The notes: generated from the sequence alone by a model not told the origin. A stretch of DNA of 64,000 nt from Betaproteobacteria bacterium (GCA_016713125.1 JADJPT010000003.1:1-64000), one strand, 5' to 3'; numbered from the stretch's first letter, positions 9,002 to 19,681 are shown. A program made the numbers and translations.

Positions 9002-9007
9002 TATAAT
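9002..9007 (+). promoter_or_regulatory. Candidate -10 box upstream of tRNA-Met
   Basis: A perfect TATAAT lies in a locally AT-rich stretch of a GC-rich window, 94 bp before the tRNA. No convincing -35 hexamer is found at 16-18 bp. The surrounding 8867-9101 gap shows nothing else recognisable. Confidence 0.4.
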
Positions 9008-9101
9008 CGCAATTGTTACTTCGCAAGGCCCGCACGGGTTGCCGGCCTTGACCTGGTGGGGCGAAATAAAGACAATCGCCGCCCTGCCGCATGTTCCTCC
9101 C

Positions 9102-9178
9102 GGTGATATAGCTCAGTCGGTTAGAGCACAGCACTCATAATGCTGGGGTCGGTGGTTCAAATCCACCTATCACCACCA
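9102..9178 (+). tRNA. tRNA-Met (CAT), elongator type
   Basis: A 77-nt cloverleaf with acceptor stem GGTGATA/TATCACC, discriminator A and encoded CCA at 9176-9178. The D-arm is AGCTCAGTCGGTTAGAGC, the anticodon stem CAGCA/TGCTG has loop CTCATAA (anticodon CAT), and the T-arm is GGTGGTTCAAATCCACC. A paired first acceptor base and no GGG/CCC anticodon stem argue against the initiator tRNA. The TGGGGTC variable region matches the elongator more than lysidine-modified tRNA-Ile2. Confidence 0.93.
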
Positions 9179-9208
9179 TTCACTCTGGCCAAGAAGGGCT
9201 GTCGCACC

Positions 9209-9533
9209 TTGTTAGCCTCCCGCCTCATCTCCGCCGCAACCGTTTGCCTGCTGTTCGCCACTTCATCGGTCATGGCGCAACTGCGCTCGCTGCCCGACGA
9301 TGCCAAGCGCGGCAGGATCCGCCATGCAGGAAATGCTGGTCGAGATCGACGGCACCCAAATCCGCCTCGCGCCGGGCGCGCAGATCCGCAGTCCCGAAAA
9401 CCGCCTGCTGGTCCCCAGCGCAGTGCCGACTGGCGCACTGGTGAAATACACCCTCGACAAGGGAGGCCTGCTGCAGCGGGTCTGGTTGCTCACCGACGAA
9501 GAAGCAGCGCGCCCCGACAAACGCAGGGATTGA
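9209..9533 (+). CDS. Secreted hypothetical protein, frameshifted
   Basis: From a TTG at 9209 a signal peptide is readable (LLASRLISAATVCLLFATSSVMA, cleavage after AMA-like site) followed by QLRSLPDDAKRG. The frame then changes near 9310-9325 and continues as QEMLVEIDGTQIRLAPGAQIRSPENRLLVPSAVPTGALVKYTLD to a TGA at 9531-9533. After correction it is about 107 residues, probably periplasmic. I believe similar proteins occur beside miaB in other betaproteobacteria, but no function is known to me. It lies 5 bp before miaB. Confidence 0.6.
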
Positions 9534-9538
9534 ACGGC

Positions 9539-10885
9539 ATGTCCGGCAAGGTCTTCATCAGGACTTTCGGCTGCCAGATGAACGAGTACGACTCAGCCAA
9601 ACTGGCCGACGTTCTCGCTGCAGCCGAGGGCCTCACCACCGCGGAACGCCCGGAAGACGCCGATCTGGTCGTGTTCAACACCTGCTCGGTGCGCGAAAAG
9701 GCCCAGGAGAAGGTGTTCGCCGACCTGGGCCGCATGAAGGAACTCAAGCGCAGCAATCCCGGCCTGATGGTCGCCGTAGGCGGCTGTGTCGCCAGCCAGG
9801 AAGGCGCCGCCATCGTCACCCGCGCGCCATACGTCGACGTCGTTTTCGGGCCGCAGACCCTGCACCGGCTGCCCGAGTTGCTTGCCGAGCGCCGCCGCAC
9901 CGGGAAATCTCAGGTCGACATCAGTTTTCCGGAGATCGAGAAGTTCGACCACCTGCCGCCGGCCCGCACCGAAGGCCCCGCAGCCTTCGTCTCCATCATG
10001 GAAGGCTGCAGCAAGTACTGTTCGTTCTGCGTGGTGCCGTACACGCGCGGCAAGGAAGTTTCGCGGCCCTTCGACGACGTGATCGCAGAGGTCGCCCAGC
10101 TTGCGGATCAGGGCGTGCGCGAAGTCAACCTGCTGGGGCAGAACGTGAACGCCTATCGCGGCGCCACGCACGACGGCGGGCTGGCCGACTTCACCGAACT
10201 TCTGCTGCACGTCGCCGAGATCGACGGCATCGCCCGCATCCGTTACACGACCTCGCATCCGCGCGAGTTCTCCGCTCGCCTGATCGAGGCTTACACCTCG
10301 GTTCCGCAGCTCGCTGACCACGTACACCTGCCCGTGCAATCCGGCTCCGATCGCGTGCTTGCAGCGATGAAGCGCGGCTACACGAACCTGGAGTACCGCT
10401 CCATCGTGCGGCGCCTGCGCAAGGCCAGGCCCGGCATCAGCCTGTCTTCGGATTTCATCGTCGGCTTCCCGGGCGAAACGGAAGCCGATTTCGAGGCGAC
10501 GATGAAGCTGGTCGAAGAACTCGATTTCGACGATTCCTACTCCTTCGTCTACAGCCAGCGCCCGGGCACGCCGGCTGCGGACCTGCACGACGAAACGCCG
10601 CAGACCGTCAAGCTGGAGCGTTTGCGCAGACTGCAGGCGCGCATCGACCTGCAAGCGCGCGCAATCAGCGAAAGCATGGTCGGCTCCGTCCAGCGCGTGC
10701 TCGTCGAGCGTCCGTCGCGCAGGAACGCCGAGGAAATGTCCGGACGCACCTCCAACAACCGCACCGTGAATTTCCCCGCCGCGGGACTGGCTGCCGGGAC
10801 CTTCGCCGATGTGACGATCACCTCTGCGCTCGCGCACACCCTGCGCGGCGAACTGGTCGGATCTCCGGCAATGGCGGACGCATGA
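9539..10885 (+). CDS. miaB: tRNA-2-methylthio-N6-isopentenyladenosine synthase MiaB
   Basis: A radical-SAM methylthiotransferase that turns i6A37 into ms2i6A37 in tRNAs reading U-starting codons. The 448 residues have three parts. The N-terminal UPF0004 domain ligates the auxiliary [4Fe-4S] cluster through Cys12, Cys49 and Cys83. The radical SAM core has CxxxCxxC at Cys157/161/164. The C-terminal TRAM domain includes MSGRTSNNRTVNFPA. The ATG at 9539 gives the canonical SGKVFIRTFGCQMNEYDS start. Confidence 0.96.
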   Translation: MSGKVFIRTFGCQMNEYDSAKLADVLAAAEGLTTAERPEDADLVVFNTCSVREKAQEKVFADLGRMKELKRSNPGLMVAVGGCVASQEGAAIVTRAPYVDVVFGPQTLHRLPELLAERRRTGKSQVDISFPEIEKFDHLPPARTEGPAAFVSIMEGCSKYCSFCVVPYTRGKEVSRPFDDVIAEVAQLADQGVREVNLLGQNVNAYRGATHDGGLADFTELLLHVAEIDGIARIRYTTSHPREFSARLIEAYTSVPQLADHVHLPVQSGSDRVLAAMKRGYTNLEYRSIVRRLRKARPGISLSSDFIVGFPGETEADFEATMKLVEELDFDDSYSFVYSQRPGTPAADLHDETPQTVKLERLRRLQARIDLQARAISESMVGSVQRVLVERPSRRNAEEMSGRTSNNRTVNFPAAGLAAGTFADVTITSALAHTLRGELVGSPAMADA

Positions 10886-10954
10886 GCCCTGGCGGCGCGC
10901 AGCAAGGCGAAGTCCGCGGCGGCCACACCGCCAGCCGAGATCCGCCTCGATCCG

Positions 10955-11881
10955 GTGGACAACACCCGTCTTGCGCGGCTGTGCGGCGCACTAGACGCCA
11001 ATATCCGGCAGATCGAAGTCGCCTTCGACGTGACCATCGCCCGTCGCGGCGCGCACTTCAAGGTGAAAGGCGACGCAGATCGGGCGGCGCGCGCCGTGCA
11101 TGCCATCGAACATTTCTACGCCAAGGCAGTGGGTGAACTTTCGGTCGACGACCTTCAGCTCGGCCTGACGCAAATGCTGCGCGGTCGCGCGGGCGAGACC
11201 GCATCCGGCGAGACGCAACTGGTCACCCGCCGCCCGGATCTGCAGGGACGCACCCCGCGCCAGGTGGAGTACATCAAGCACATCCTCGCGCACGACATCA
11301 CCTTCGGCATCGGCCCGGCCGGCACCGGAAAGACCTTCCTGGCCGTGGCCTGCGCCGTCGATGCGCTGGAGCGTGCCACGGTGCAGCGCATCATCCTGAC
11401 GCGCCCGGCCGTCGAAGCGGGCGAGAAGCTGGGCTTTTTGCCCGGCGACCTGTCGCAGAAGATCGACCCCTACCTGCGCCCGCTGTACGACGCGCTCTAC
11501 GACCTGATGGGCTTCGACAAGGTCGCCAAGCTGCTCGAGCGCGGCACCATCGAACTCGCCCCGCTGGCCTACATGCGCGGACGCACGCTGAACCATGCGT
11601 TCATCATCCTCGACGAGGCGCAGAACACCACGCCTGAGCAGATGAAGATGTTCCTGACCCGCATCGGGTTCGGCGCCAAGGCGGTGGTCACCGGCGACAT
11701 CACCCAGATCGATCTGGCGCGCGGCCAGAAGAGCGGCCTGGTCGAGGCACGCGCGATCCTTTCCGAAGTGCGCGGCATCGCGTTCACCGCATTCCAGGCC
11801 GAAGACGTGGTTCGCCACCCGCTGGTCGCCCGCATCATCAATGCCTACGAAGAGCACGAGCAGCGCGGCAACCCCGGCTAG
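10955..11881 (+). CDS. phoH: PhoH-family ATPase (YbeZ)
   Basis: A cytosolic P-loop ATPase of the PhoH/YbeZ family, usually encoded with ybeY and tied to rRNA maturation and RNase activity. From the GTG at 10955 it has 308 residues, with Walker A GPAGTGKT at 120-127 and Walker B FIILDEAQN. Family similarity (EIRLDP) begins upstream of this GTG and is open back to the miaB stop at 10883-10885. The real start is therefore probably the ATG at 10882 displaced by an indel, or a CTG at 10889. The order miaB-phoH-ybeY-corC-lnt is the conserved arrangement. Confidence 0.93.
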   Translation: MDNTRLARLCGALDANIRQIEVAFDVTIARRGAHFKVKGDADRAARAVHAIEHFYAKAVGELSVDDLQLGLTQMLRGRAGETASGETQLVTRRPDLQGRTPRQVEYIKHILAHDITFGIGPAGTGKTFLAVACAVDALERATVQRIILTRPAVEAGEKLGFLPGDLSQKIDPYLRPLYDALYDLMGFDKVAKLLERGTIELAPLAYMRGRTLNHAFIILDEAQNTTPEQMKMFLTRIGFGAKAVVTGDITQIDLARGQKSGLVEARAILSEVRGIAFTAFQAEDVVRHPLVARIINAYEEHEQRGNPG

Positions 11882-12308
11882 GGCACGGCCCGCCGTTGTC
11901 GTCCAGTACGCGAGCCGCGCCCACGGCATGCCGGCCGCAGTTCGCCTGACGCGCTGGGTACGCGCCGCCGCGCCCGATGCCGAGCAGATCACGGTCCGCC
12001 TCGTGACGCAGGCCGAGGGACGGGGACTGAATCTGGCCTACCGCGGCAAGGACTATGCGACCAACGTGCTCACCTTCGCGTATGAACCCGGCCGCAGCTG
12101 CGACATCGTTTTGTGCCCGGCGGTGATCGCGCGCGAAGCGCGCGCACAGGGCAAATCGCTCGACGCCCACTACGCCCACCTCGCCATCCACGGCGTACTG
12201 CACCTGCGCGGGCACGACCACGAGCGCCCCGCCGACGCGGTGCGCATGGAGCGCATCGAGATCGCCCTGCTCAAGCGATTCGGCTACGCCGATCCTTACC
12301 GGGCCTGA
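11841..12308 (+). CDS. ybeY: Endoribonuclease / rRNA maturation factor YbeY
   Basis: A zinc-dependent endoribonuclease acting in 16S rRNA 3'-end maturation and ribosome quality control. The 155-residue frame contains the signature HGVLHLRGHDHE, whose three His bind zinc, and the preceding RGKDYATNVLTFAY. The ATG at 11841 overlaps phoH by 41 bases. It is the only upstream Met giving the QYASRAHG segment; a shorter start at the internal Met near 11928 is possible. Confidence 0.93.
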   Translation: MPTKSTSSAATPARARPAVVVQYASRAHGMPAAVRLTRWVRAAAPDAEQITVRLVTQAEGRGLNLAYRGKDYATNVLTFAYEPGRSCDIVLCPAVIAREARAQGKSLDAHYAHLAIHGVLHLRGHDHERPADAVRMERIEIALLKRFGYADPYRA

Positions 12309-12340
12309 CCGGGGCGCGCACCCGGTACAATGGAGGCGCA

Positions 12341-13165
12341 ATGAACGATCACGACCGACCTACGCTGATCGAACGGCTTTCCGCGCTGATACTGCGCGAG
12401 CCCCAGGATCGCGAACAGCTGATCGCGCTGCTGCGCTCCGCCTACCAGCGCAACCTGCTCGACGCCGACGCCCTTTCGATCATCGAGGGCGCAATGACGG
12501 TTTCGGAAATGCAGGTGCGCGACATCATGATCCCGCGCGCCCAGATGGATGTGATCGACATCAACGAGCCGGTGGAGAATTTCATCCCGGTCGTGATCTC
12601 CACGGCGCACTCGCGTTTCCCGGTGATCGGCCAGAACCGTGACGATGTGATCGGCATCCTGCTCGCCAAGGACCTGCTCAGGCACTATGCCGGCGAAGAG
12701 GAGTTCAATGTTCGCGAGATGCTGCGGCCGGCGGTATTCGTGCCGGAATCCAAGCGCCTGAACGTACTGCTGCGCGAGTTCCGCGCCAGTCGCAACCACA
12801 TGGCGATGGTGGTCGACGAGTACGGCGGCGTGGCCGGCCTGGTGACCATCGAGGACGTGCTCGAGCAGATCGTCGGAGACATAGAAGACGAGTACGATTT
12901 CGACGAAGCGAGCGACAACATCCTGCTCGAGACCAGCGGACGCTACAGGGTCAAGGCGCTGACCCAGATCGCCGATTTCAACGCCGCTTTCGGCACGCAG
13001 TTTCCCGACGAGGATTACGACACGGTGGGCGGGCTGGTGATCGCCCAGCTCGGCAGGCTGCCCAAGCGCGGCGAGGCCCTGGTCGTCGGCGGCCTGAAGG
13101 TCCAGGTGCTGCGCGCCGACAGCCGCCGCGTCTATACCCTGATCGTCGAGAAGCCCAAGGCTTGA
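12341..13165 (+). CDS. corC: Magnesium/cobalt efflux-associated CBS-domain protein CorC (YbeX)
   Basis: A soluble protein of 274 residues with two CBS domains (PRAQMDVIDINEPVENFI; PAVFVPESKRLNVLLREFRASRNHMAMVVDEYGG) and a C-terminal CorC_HlyC transporter-associated domain (DYDTVGGLVIAQLGRLPKRGE). It is linked to Mg/Co homeostasis and, in E. coli, to ribosome function together with YbeYZ. The ATG at 12341 is preceded by GGAGG. It is coupled to lnt through a TTGA overlap. Confidence 0.94.
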   Translation: MNDHDRPTLIERLSALILREPQDREQLIALLRSAYQRNLLDADALSIIEGAMTVSEMQVRDIMIPRAQMDVIDINEPVENFIPVVISTAHSRFPVIGQNRDDVIGILLAKDLLRHYAGEEEFNVREMLRPAVFVPESKRLNVLLREFRASRNHMAMVVDEYGGVAGLVTIEDVLEQIVGDIEDEYDFDEASDNILLETSGRYRVKALTQIADFNAAFGTQFPDEDYDTVGGLVIAQLGRLPKRGEALVVGGLKVQVLRADSRRVYTLIVEKPKA

Positions 13166-14669
13166 TTCAGGCCCTCGCGCGCGCAAGCTTGCGCGCAAAC
13201 CCGCGCGTCGCGCAGTGCTACGCGCTGCTGGCGGGTGCCAGCCTTGCCGCCGCCTTCTCCCCGGTAGACCTGTTCCCCCTCGGACTGCTGGCGCCTGCGC
13301 TGCTGGTGCACCTTTGGCTGTCCGCGGAGCGGGCGCGCGACGCGGCCTGGATCGGCTTCTGGTTCGGTCTTGGGCTGTTCGGCGCCGGCGTTTCCTGGGT
13401 CTACGTCAGCCTTTCGATATTCGGCGGCATGCCGGCGCCGCTGGCGGGATTCGCGACCCTGTCCTTCTGCGCCTACCTGGCGCTGTTTCCGGCCGCGGTC
13501 GGCCACCTGCAGCACCGGCCGGGACTGAGCGAGACCACCCGCGCACTGCTGGTGATCCCGGCGCTGTGGACGCTGTCCGAACTCGCCCGCGGTGCCCTGT
13601 TCACGGGATTCCCCTGGCTCTCGCTCGGCTACGCGGCAAGTGACACGCCGCTGCTCGGCTATGCCCCCCTGCTCGGCGTGCACGGCGTGTCGTTCCTGTG
13701 ATGCTGTGCGCGGGCCTGGTCTGCGCCAAGTTCAGGCAGCCGCGCTGGCCGGCCTTCCTCGCCGCGCTGCTCGCCCTGCTCGTCGCCGGCGCCGCCTTGC
13801 GCAGCGTCGAGTGGACCCGCCCCGCGGGCCCGCCGCTCAGCGCTAGCCTGCTGCAGGGGAACATCCCGCAGGACCTGAAGTTCGATCCCGCGCGCTATGC
13901 GCGCACGCTGGCCACCTACGAGCGCCTGGCCACAGAAAGTCGCGCACGCCTGATCGTGTTTCCGGAGACCGCGCTGCCGCGATTTCTGGATCGCGTCGAG
14001 CCAGAGTATCTGGCGCGGCTGGAGGCCGTCGCCAGGCGCAACGGCGGTGACCTCCTGCTGGGCGTACCCTTTCGGGACGGCCCGAACGCCTATTTCAACG
14101 CCGTCGTCAGCTACGGCACTTCGCCGCGCCAGTTCTACGGCAAGCGGCACCTGGTCCCGTTCGGCGAGTTCGTCCCCCCGGGCTTCGGTTGGGTGCCTGC
14201 GATATTGAACATACCGATGTCGGATTTCTCTCGCGGCACCGCCACGCAGGCGCCGCTCGCGGTCGCCGGGCAGAAGGTGGCGGTCAACATCTGCTACGAG
14301 GATGCGTTCGGCGCCGAGCTCCTGCCACCGCTGCCGCAAGCCACCCTGCTAGCCAACGTGAGCAACGTGGCCTGGTTCGGCGACTCGCTGGCCCCGGCAC
14401 AACACCTGCAGATCGCCCGGCTGCGCAGCGTCGAAACCGGGCGCGCGCTGCTCACCGCGACCAACACCGGGATCACCGCGGCCATCGACCGTGACGGCCG
14501 CGTGCTCGCCAGGCTGCCGCAGTTCTCCGAGGCGCGGCTGGATGTCGAAGTGCAGGGCTACACCGGCCTCACACCCTACGCGCGTTGGGCCGACTGGCCG
14601 ATCCTCGCATTGTCGGCTTTGCTGCTGATCGCTGTGTCCGTGCTTTCCGCCCAGAGGCGGAGAAGGTAA
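13162..14669 (+). CDS. lnt: Apolipoprotein N-acyltransferase (single frameshift)
   Basis: Adds the third acyl chain to lipoproteins at the inner membrane. It starts at TTG 13162 overlapping the corC stop. The N-terminal half is a multi-pass membrane domain (AGASLAAAFSPVDLFPLGLLAPALL, WIGFWFGLGLFGAGVSWVYVS). It breaks at the TGA at 13699-13701 and continues in another frame with ASLLQGNIPQDLKF, the catalytic Glu in FPETALP, the Lys region FYGKRHLVPFGE and the nucleophile Cys in NICYEDAFG. The total of about 502 residues equals the family length, so one base appears to be missing near 13697. Normally essential. Confidence 0.93.
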
Positions 14670-14672
14670 AAT
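14667..14672 (+). promoter_or_regulatory. Candidate -10 box for glyQ
   Basis: TAAAAT overlaps the lnt stop 42 bp before the glyQ ATG, with only a weak -35-like TTTCCG 17 bp upstream. It could start glyQS-gmhB-plsC transcription separately from the upstream genes. Confidence 0.3.
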
Positions 14673-14714
14673 TCGCGCCTCTCCTGCGTCATCGCCGCCC
14701 TGCGCGGCGCACCC

Positions 14715-15602
<888 letters not shown>

Positions 15603-15603
15603 G

Positions 15604-17652
15604 ATGCAAGCCACGCTGCTGGTCGAACTGCTGACCGAGGAACTGCCGCCGAAGTCGCTGGCGCGACTGTCGCAGGCTTTCTGCGACGCACTCGCCGCCG
15701 ATCTCGGCAAGGACGGCTTCAGGGCCGCGAGCAGCGCTGCGCGCGCCTATGCCACGCCGCGCCGCCTTGCGGTCTCGATCAGTTCGATACTCGACAGGTC
15801 TCCGGATGTGGCACGCGAGGTGCAGGGACCCTCGGTCAACGCGGCGCCGGCTGCCGTCGCCGGATTCGCGAAGAAGAACGGGGTCGCGGTGGAAGCCCTT
15901 GAACAGCGCGAAACGCCCAAGGGCCGCGTCTATTTCGCCAACGCGAGAACCGCGGGCCGCCTGCTGGATGAGGTGCTGGCCGGCAAGGTGGCGGAGGCGC
16001 TGCACAGGCTGCCGATCCCGAAGATGATGCGTTGGGGCGACGGCGATGCGCAGTTCGTGCGCCCGGCGCACAGGCTGCTCATGCTGCACGGAGAGCGCAT
16101 CGTTCCGGGCGCTGTCCTGGGCCTGGAATCCGGTCGCATCACGCTCGGACATCGCTTCATGAGCGCAGGCGACATCTCCATCGCCTCTGCGGAGGGCTAC
16201 GAGGCCCGGCTCGCCGCCGGCAAGGTGGTGGTAGATTTCGCGCAACGCAAGCAGGCCATAGACTCCGCCCTGAACGCCGAAGCCGCGGCGCGCAAGGCGA
16301 GCCTGGGCGACTACAAGGATCTACTGGACGAAGTGGCCGCACTGGTCGAGCACCCCAGCGTCTACGTCGGCGAGTTCGACGCCCAGTTCCTCGAAGTGCC
16401 GCAGGAATGCCTGATCCTGACCATGCGGCAGAACCAGAAGTATTTCCCGCTGTTCGACGCCGATGGCCGGCTGCTGTCGCAGTTCCTGATCGTGTCGAAC
16501 ATGCAGGTCGCCGATCCGCGCCACATCGTCGGCGGCAACCAGCGGGTCGTGCGCCCCCGCCTGGAGGATGCGCGTTTCTTCTACACCCAGGACAGGAAGA
16601 GCCGGCTCGAGGCGCGCGTGCCGCAACTGGAGAAGGTCGTTTATCACAACAAGCTCGGCAATCAGCTCGAGCGCGTGATGCGCGTGCAGCAGTTGGGCGG
16701 ACGCATCGCTCGCATGCTGGGCGCCGACGCGGCGCTGGCCGAGCGCGCAGCCTGGCTGGCCAAGGCCGATCTTCCGACCGGCATGGTGGGCGAATTCCCG
16801 GAACTGCAGGGCATCATGGGCCGCTACTACGCACTGCACGATGGCGAACCCGCGGCGGTGGCCGACGCGATCGAAGCGCATTACCGGCCGCGCTTCGCGG
16901 GCGACCGACTGCCCGAGGGCCCGATCGCATGCGCGGTGGCGCTGGCCGACAAGCTCGACACGCTGGTCGGCATCTTCGGCATCGGCGGCGCGCCGACCGG
17001 CGACAGGGACCCGTTTGCGCTGCGCAGGCACGCGCTCGGCGTGCTGCGCATCCTGCTCGAGGCGAAGCTGCCGCTGGGCCTGAACGACCTGCTGGCCGAT
17101 GCCGTGGCGGTGTTTTCCGGCATACAGTTGCCGGCCTGGTCGGCGGGCGAAGTGCACGGCTTCATGCTCGAGCGCCTGCGCAATCTGCTGAAGGAGCAAG
17201 GTCACGCCGCAGACGAGGTCGAGTCGGTGGTCAGCCAGGCACCCGAACGCATCGATCAGGTGCCGGCGCGGCTGGACGCCGTCAAGCGTTTCCGCGCCCT
17301 GCCCGAAGCCGCCAGCCTGGCGGCGGCCAACAAGCGCATCAGCAACATCCTCAGGAAGGCCGAGGAGCAGGGTGCGGGCGCCGAACGCTCGCTGCTCTGC
17401 GAAGCAGCGGAGATTGCGCTGTTCGACGCCCTCGGCGCCCTAACCCCGCAGGTCGAAACAGCACTAGCGCGCGGTGACTACGTAAGCGCGCTGACCGCCC
17501 TGGCCGGCGCGCGCGGCAGCGTCGACCTGTTCTTCGATCAGGTCATGGTGAATGTCGAGGATCCGGCGCTGCGCGCAAATCGCATCGCGCTGCTGCGCCA
17601 GTTGCATGCGCTGATGAATCGCGTGGCCGACATCTCCAGGCTGGCGGCATGA
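15604..17652 (+). CDS. glyS: Glycyl-tRNA synthetase beta subunit
   Basis: The tRNA-recognition subunit partnering GlyQ. The 682 residues are intact. The N-terminus is TLLVELLTEELPPKSL, followed by GPSVNAAPAAVAGFAKKNGV, the HD-like region (EFPELQGIMGRYYALHDGE) and a C-terminal anticodon-binding DALR-like domain (VMVNVEDPALRANRIALLRQLHALMNRVADIS). It overlaps gmhB by 4 bases. Confidence 0.98.
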   Translation: MQATLLVELLTEELPPKSLARLSQAFCDALAADLGKDGFRAASSAARAYATPRRLAVSISSILDRSPDVAREVQGPSVNAAPAAVAGFAKKNGVAVEALEQRETPKGRVYFANARTAGRLLDEVLAGKVAEALHRLPIPKMMRWGDGDAQFVRPAHRLLMLHGERIVPGAVLGLESGRITLGHRFMSAGDISIASAEGYEARLAAGKVVVDFAQRKQAIDSALNAEAAARKASLGDYKDLLDEVAALVEHPSVYVGEFDAQFLEVPQECLILTMRQNQKYFPLFDADGRLLSQFLIVSNMQVADPRHIVGGNQRVVRPRLEDARFFYTQDRKSRLEARVPQLEKVVYHNKLGNQLERVMRVQQLGGRIARMLGADAALAERAAWLAKADLPTGMVGEFPELQGIMGRYYALHDGEPAAVADAIEAHYRPRFAGDRLPEGPIACAVALADKLDTLVGIFGIGGAPTGDRDPFALRRHALGVLRILLEAKLPLGLNDLLADAVAVFSGIQLPAWSAGEVHGFMLERLRNLLKEQGHAADEVESVVSQAPERIDQVPARLDAVKRFRALPEAASLAAANKRISNILRKAEEQGAGAERSLLCEAAEIALFDALGALTPQVETALARGDYVSALTALAGARGSVDLFFDQVMVNVEDPALRANRIALLRQLHALMNRVADISRLAA

Positions 17653-18206
17653 AGCTGGTGATACTCGATCGCGATGGCGTGATCAACCACGACAGCGAGC
17701 AGTACATCAAGTCGCCGTCCGAATGGAAACCGATAAAGGGCAGCCTCGAGGCGATCGCACGACTCACGCAGGGCGGCTACCGCGTGGTCGTCGCCACCAA
17801 CCAGTCGGGCGTGGCGCGCGGCCTGTTCGACATGAGCACCTTGAACGCGATCCACGACGGCATGCACAAGGCCGTCGCCGCCGCCGGCGGGCGCATAGAC
17901 GCGATTTTCTTCTGTCCGCATGCGGCCGATGCCGGCTGCGACTGCCGCAAGCCCAAGCCGGGACTGCTGCTCGAGATCTCCAAACGCCTGAACATGCCGC
18001 TCGGCGGCGTGTCCTTCGTGGGCGACTCCCTCAAGGATCTTCAGGCGGCCGTCGCCGCCGGCGCCAGGCCGGTGCTGGTTCTCACCGGCAAGGGCCGCAG
18101 GACCAGGGATGCCGGCAACCTGCCGCCTGGAACGCGTGTTTGCGCCGACCTGGCCGCGTTTCGTGGCCGAACTTCAGCAACCGCAGCCCACGAAGTTCCG
18201 GCATGA
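17649..18206 (+). CDS. gmhB: D-glycero-beta-D-manno-heptose 1,7-bisphosphate 7-phosphatase
   Basis: Removes the C7 phosphate in ADP-heptose synthesis for LPS inner core. A 185-residue HAD phosphatase with nucleophile Asp7 and Asp9 (LDRDGVIN) and the GmhB zinc-binding ligands Cys89, His91, Cys97, Cys99 (CPHAADAGCDC). Then come KPKPG and GDSLKDLQAA. ATGA overlap with glyS; plsC follows immediately. Confidence 0.95.
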   Translation: MKLVILDRDGVINHDSEQYIKSPSEWKPIKGSLEAIARLTQGGYRVVVATNQSGVARGLFDMSTLNAIHDGMHKAVAAAGGRIDAIFFCPHAADAGCDCRKPKPGLLLEISKRLNMPLGGVSFVGDSLKDLQAAVAAGARPVLVLTGKGRRTRDAGNLPPGTRVCADLAAFRGRTSATAAHEVPA

Positions 18207-18216
18207 GCACGCAGGC

Positions 18217-18936
18217 ATGCTAGTGCTGCGCTCGACGCTGTTCGCCCTTGCGATGCTGGCGATCACGCCTATATATGCCCTGCTGTGCATGCTGATCGCC
18301 CCGCTCTCTCGCATGGCGCGCTTTCGCTTCATATCCGGCTGGGCCGCCATCATGCTCGCGCTCGCCCGCGTGCTGTGCGGCATCCATTGCCGCGTGGAGG
18401 GTCGGGAACACCTGCCGAAGGAACCCTGCGTGATCCTCTCCAAGCACCAGTCGGCGTGGGAAACGATGGCATTCCAGTCCCTTTTCCCGCCCCAGGTGCA
18501 GGTACTCAAGCGTGAACTGCTGTGGATCGCGTTCTTCGGCTGGGCCCTGGCGCTGATGAGCCCGATCGCGATCAATCGCGCCAAGGGTCGCGCCGCGCTG
18601 AAGGAACTGGCGCGGCTCGGCGCCGAACGCCTGCAGCAGGGATTCTGGGTGGTGATCTACCCGGAAGGCACGCGCGTCGCGCCGGGCCTGCGGCGCAAGT
18701 ACCAGGCGGGCGGCGCATGGCTGGCGGCGCGCACCGGCGCGCAAGTGGTGCCGGTGGCGCACAACGCCGGGCTGTTGTGGCCCAAGAACGCGTTCCTGAA
18801 GCGTGCGGGAACCATCACGGTACGCATCGGGCCGGCGATCGCCACGCAGGGCCGCAAGCCCGAGGACATCATCGGCGAGGTCGAGGAGTGGATCGAGCGC
18901 CAGCAGGAGGAGCTGTGTCCGGCGCGCAGCAACTGA
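18217..18936 (+). CDS. plsC: 1-acyl-sn-glycerol-3-phosphate acyltransferase
   Basis: Acylates lysophosphatidic acid at sn-2 at the inner membrane. From ATG 18217 there are 239 residues with an N-terminal hydrophobic helix (TLFALAMLAITPIYALLCML). The acyltransferase box is KHQSAWETMAF, an H(X4)E variant of the usual H(X4)D, and motif III is YPEGTRVAPG. The upstream open frame overlaps gmhB, so the Met before the membrane helix is preferred. Confidence 0.9.
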   Translation: MLVLRSTLFALAMLAITPIYALLCMLIAPLSRMARFRFISGWAAIMLALARVLCGIHCRVEGREHLPKEPCVILSKHQSAWETMAFQSLFPPQVQVLKRELLWIAFFGWALALMSPIAINRAKGRAALKELARLGAERLQQGFWVVIYPEGTRVAPGLRRKYQAGGAWLAARTGAQVVPVAHNAGLLWPKNAFLKRAGTITVRIGPAIATQGRKPEDIIGEVEEWIERQQEELCPARSN

Positions 18937-19681
18937 GCCTGTTCGGCGAGGCCGCTCCCGAGACGGCCGATCCTGCCGGCCGGCGCAAGCTGATCCAGGT
19001 CGGATCCCGGGTGGTGGATTTCCGCTTCACGCGCACCCGGCGACGCACGATAGGCGTGGCGATAGATGCGACCGGGCTCTCGGTCACTGCGCCCCGCCAT
19101 GCGCCGTGGATCGACATCGAGAGCTTCATGCGCGAGAAATCGCGATGGATCCTCGCCAAGCTGGACGAATGGGCGGCCGCCGGCAGCCCGGTGCGCATCC
19201 ACGGCATTACCGGCGAATCACTGCCTTACTGGGGTCGTCCTGTCACGCTCGCGGTCCACACCGGGGCGAAACATATCGTCACCGATGGCGATCATCTGGT
19301 GCTGCGCATGCGCGCACCCGAGGACAGGGCACGGGTGCGTGCCGAACCATACGCTGGCTGAAGCTGACGCAATGCGCGCGCTGAAGCCGCGTGCCGCCCA
19401 TTACGCAGGGCTGATCGGTCGCCTGGAACCGGAGCTTTCGATATCCAATGCGCGCACCCAGTGGGGCGTGTGCATGGAAGACGGTCGCATACGCCTCTCC
19501 CTGGCACCTGGTGCACCTGCCGCCCGTCCTTGCCGACTACGTGGTCGCGCATGAGATCGCGCACCTCGTGGAGCTCAACCATTCGCGTCGTTTCTGGGCG
19601 GTGGTCGAACGCCTGTACCCGGATTACCGTGAAGCGCGGCGCCAGCTCGATCTGGCTGCTGCGTCCCTGCCCGTGTTCTGA
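18915..19681 (+). CDS. YgjP/SprT-like metal-dependent hydrolase, two frameshifts
   Basis: A zinc metallopeptidase-like protein of the YgjP family. The likely start is GTG 18915, inside the plsC 3' end. The reading runs QQLSLFGEA, VDFRFTRTRRRTIGVAIDATGLSVTAPRHAPWIDIESFMREKSRWIL to a TGA near 19359. It jumps frame near 19345 (ADAMRALKPRAAHYAGLI, ISNARTQWGVCMEDGRIRLS) and again near 19500, ending with HLVHLPPVLADYVVAHEIAHLVELNHSRRFW. The zinc site HEIAHxxxxxH is intact. About 255 residues when joined. The substrate of this family is not established. Confidence 0.82.

Noticed and set aside
9102..9178. Lysidine-type tRNA-Ile2 (CAT) alternative
   Set aside because: Variable region and anticodon-arm sequence resemble elongator Met more; identity determinants for TilS cannot be settled by eye, so Met is preferred.
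9593..10837. 414-codon minus-strand open frame opposite miaB
   Set aside because: Shadow of miaB, no motif, no ribosome-binding site.
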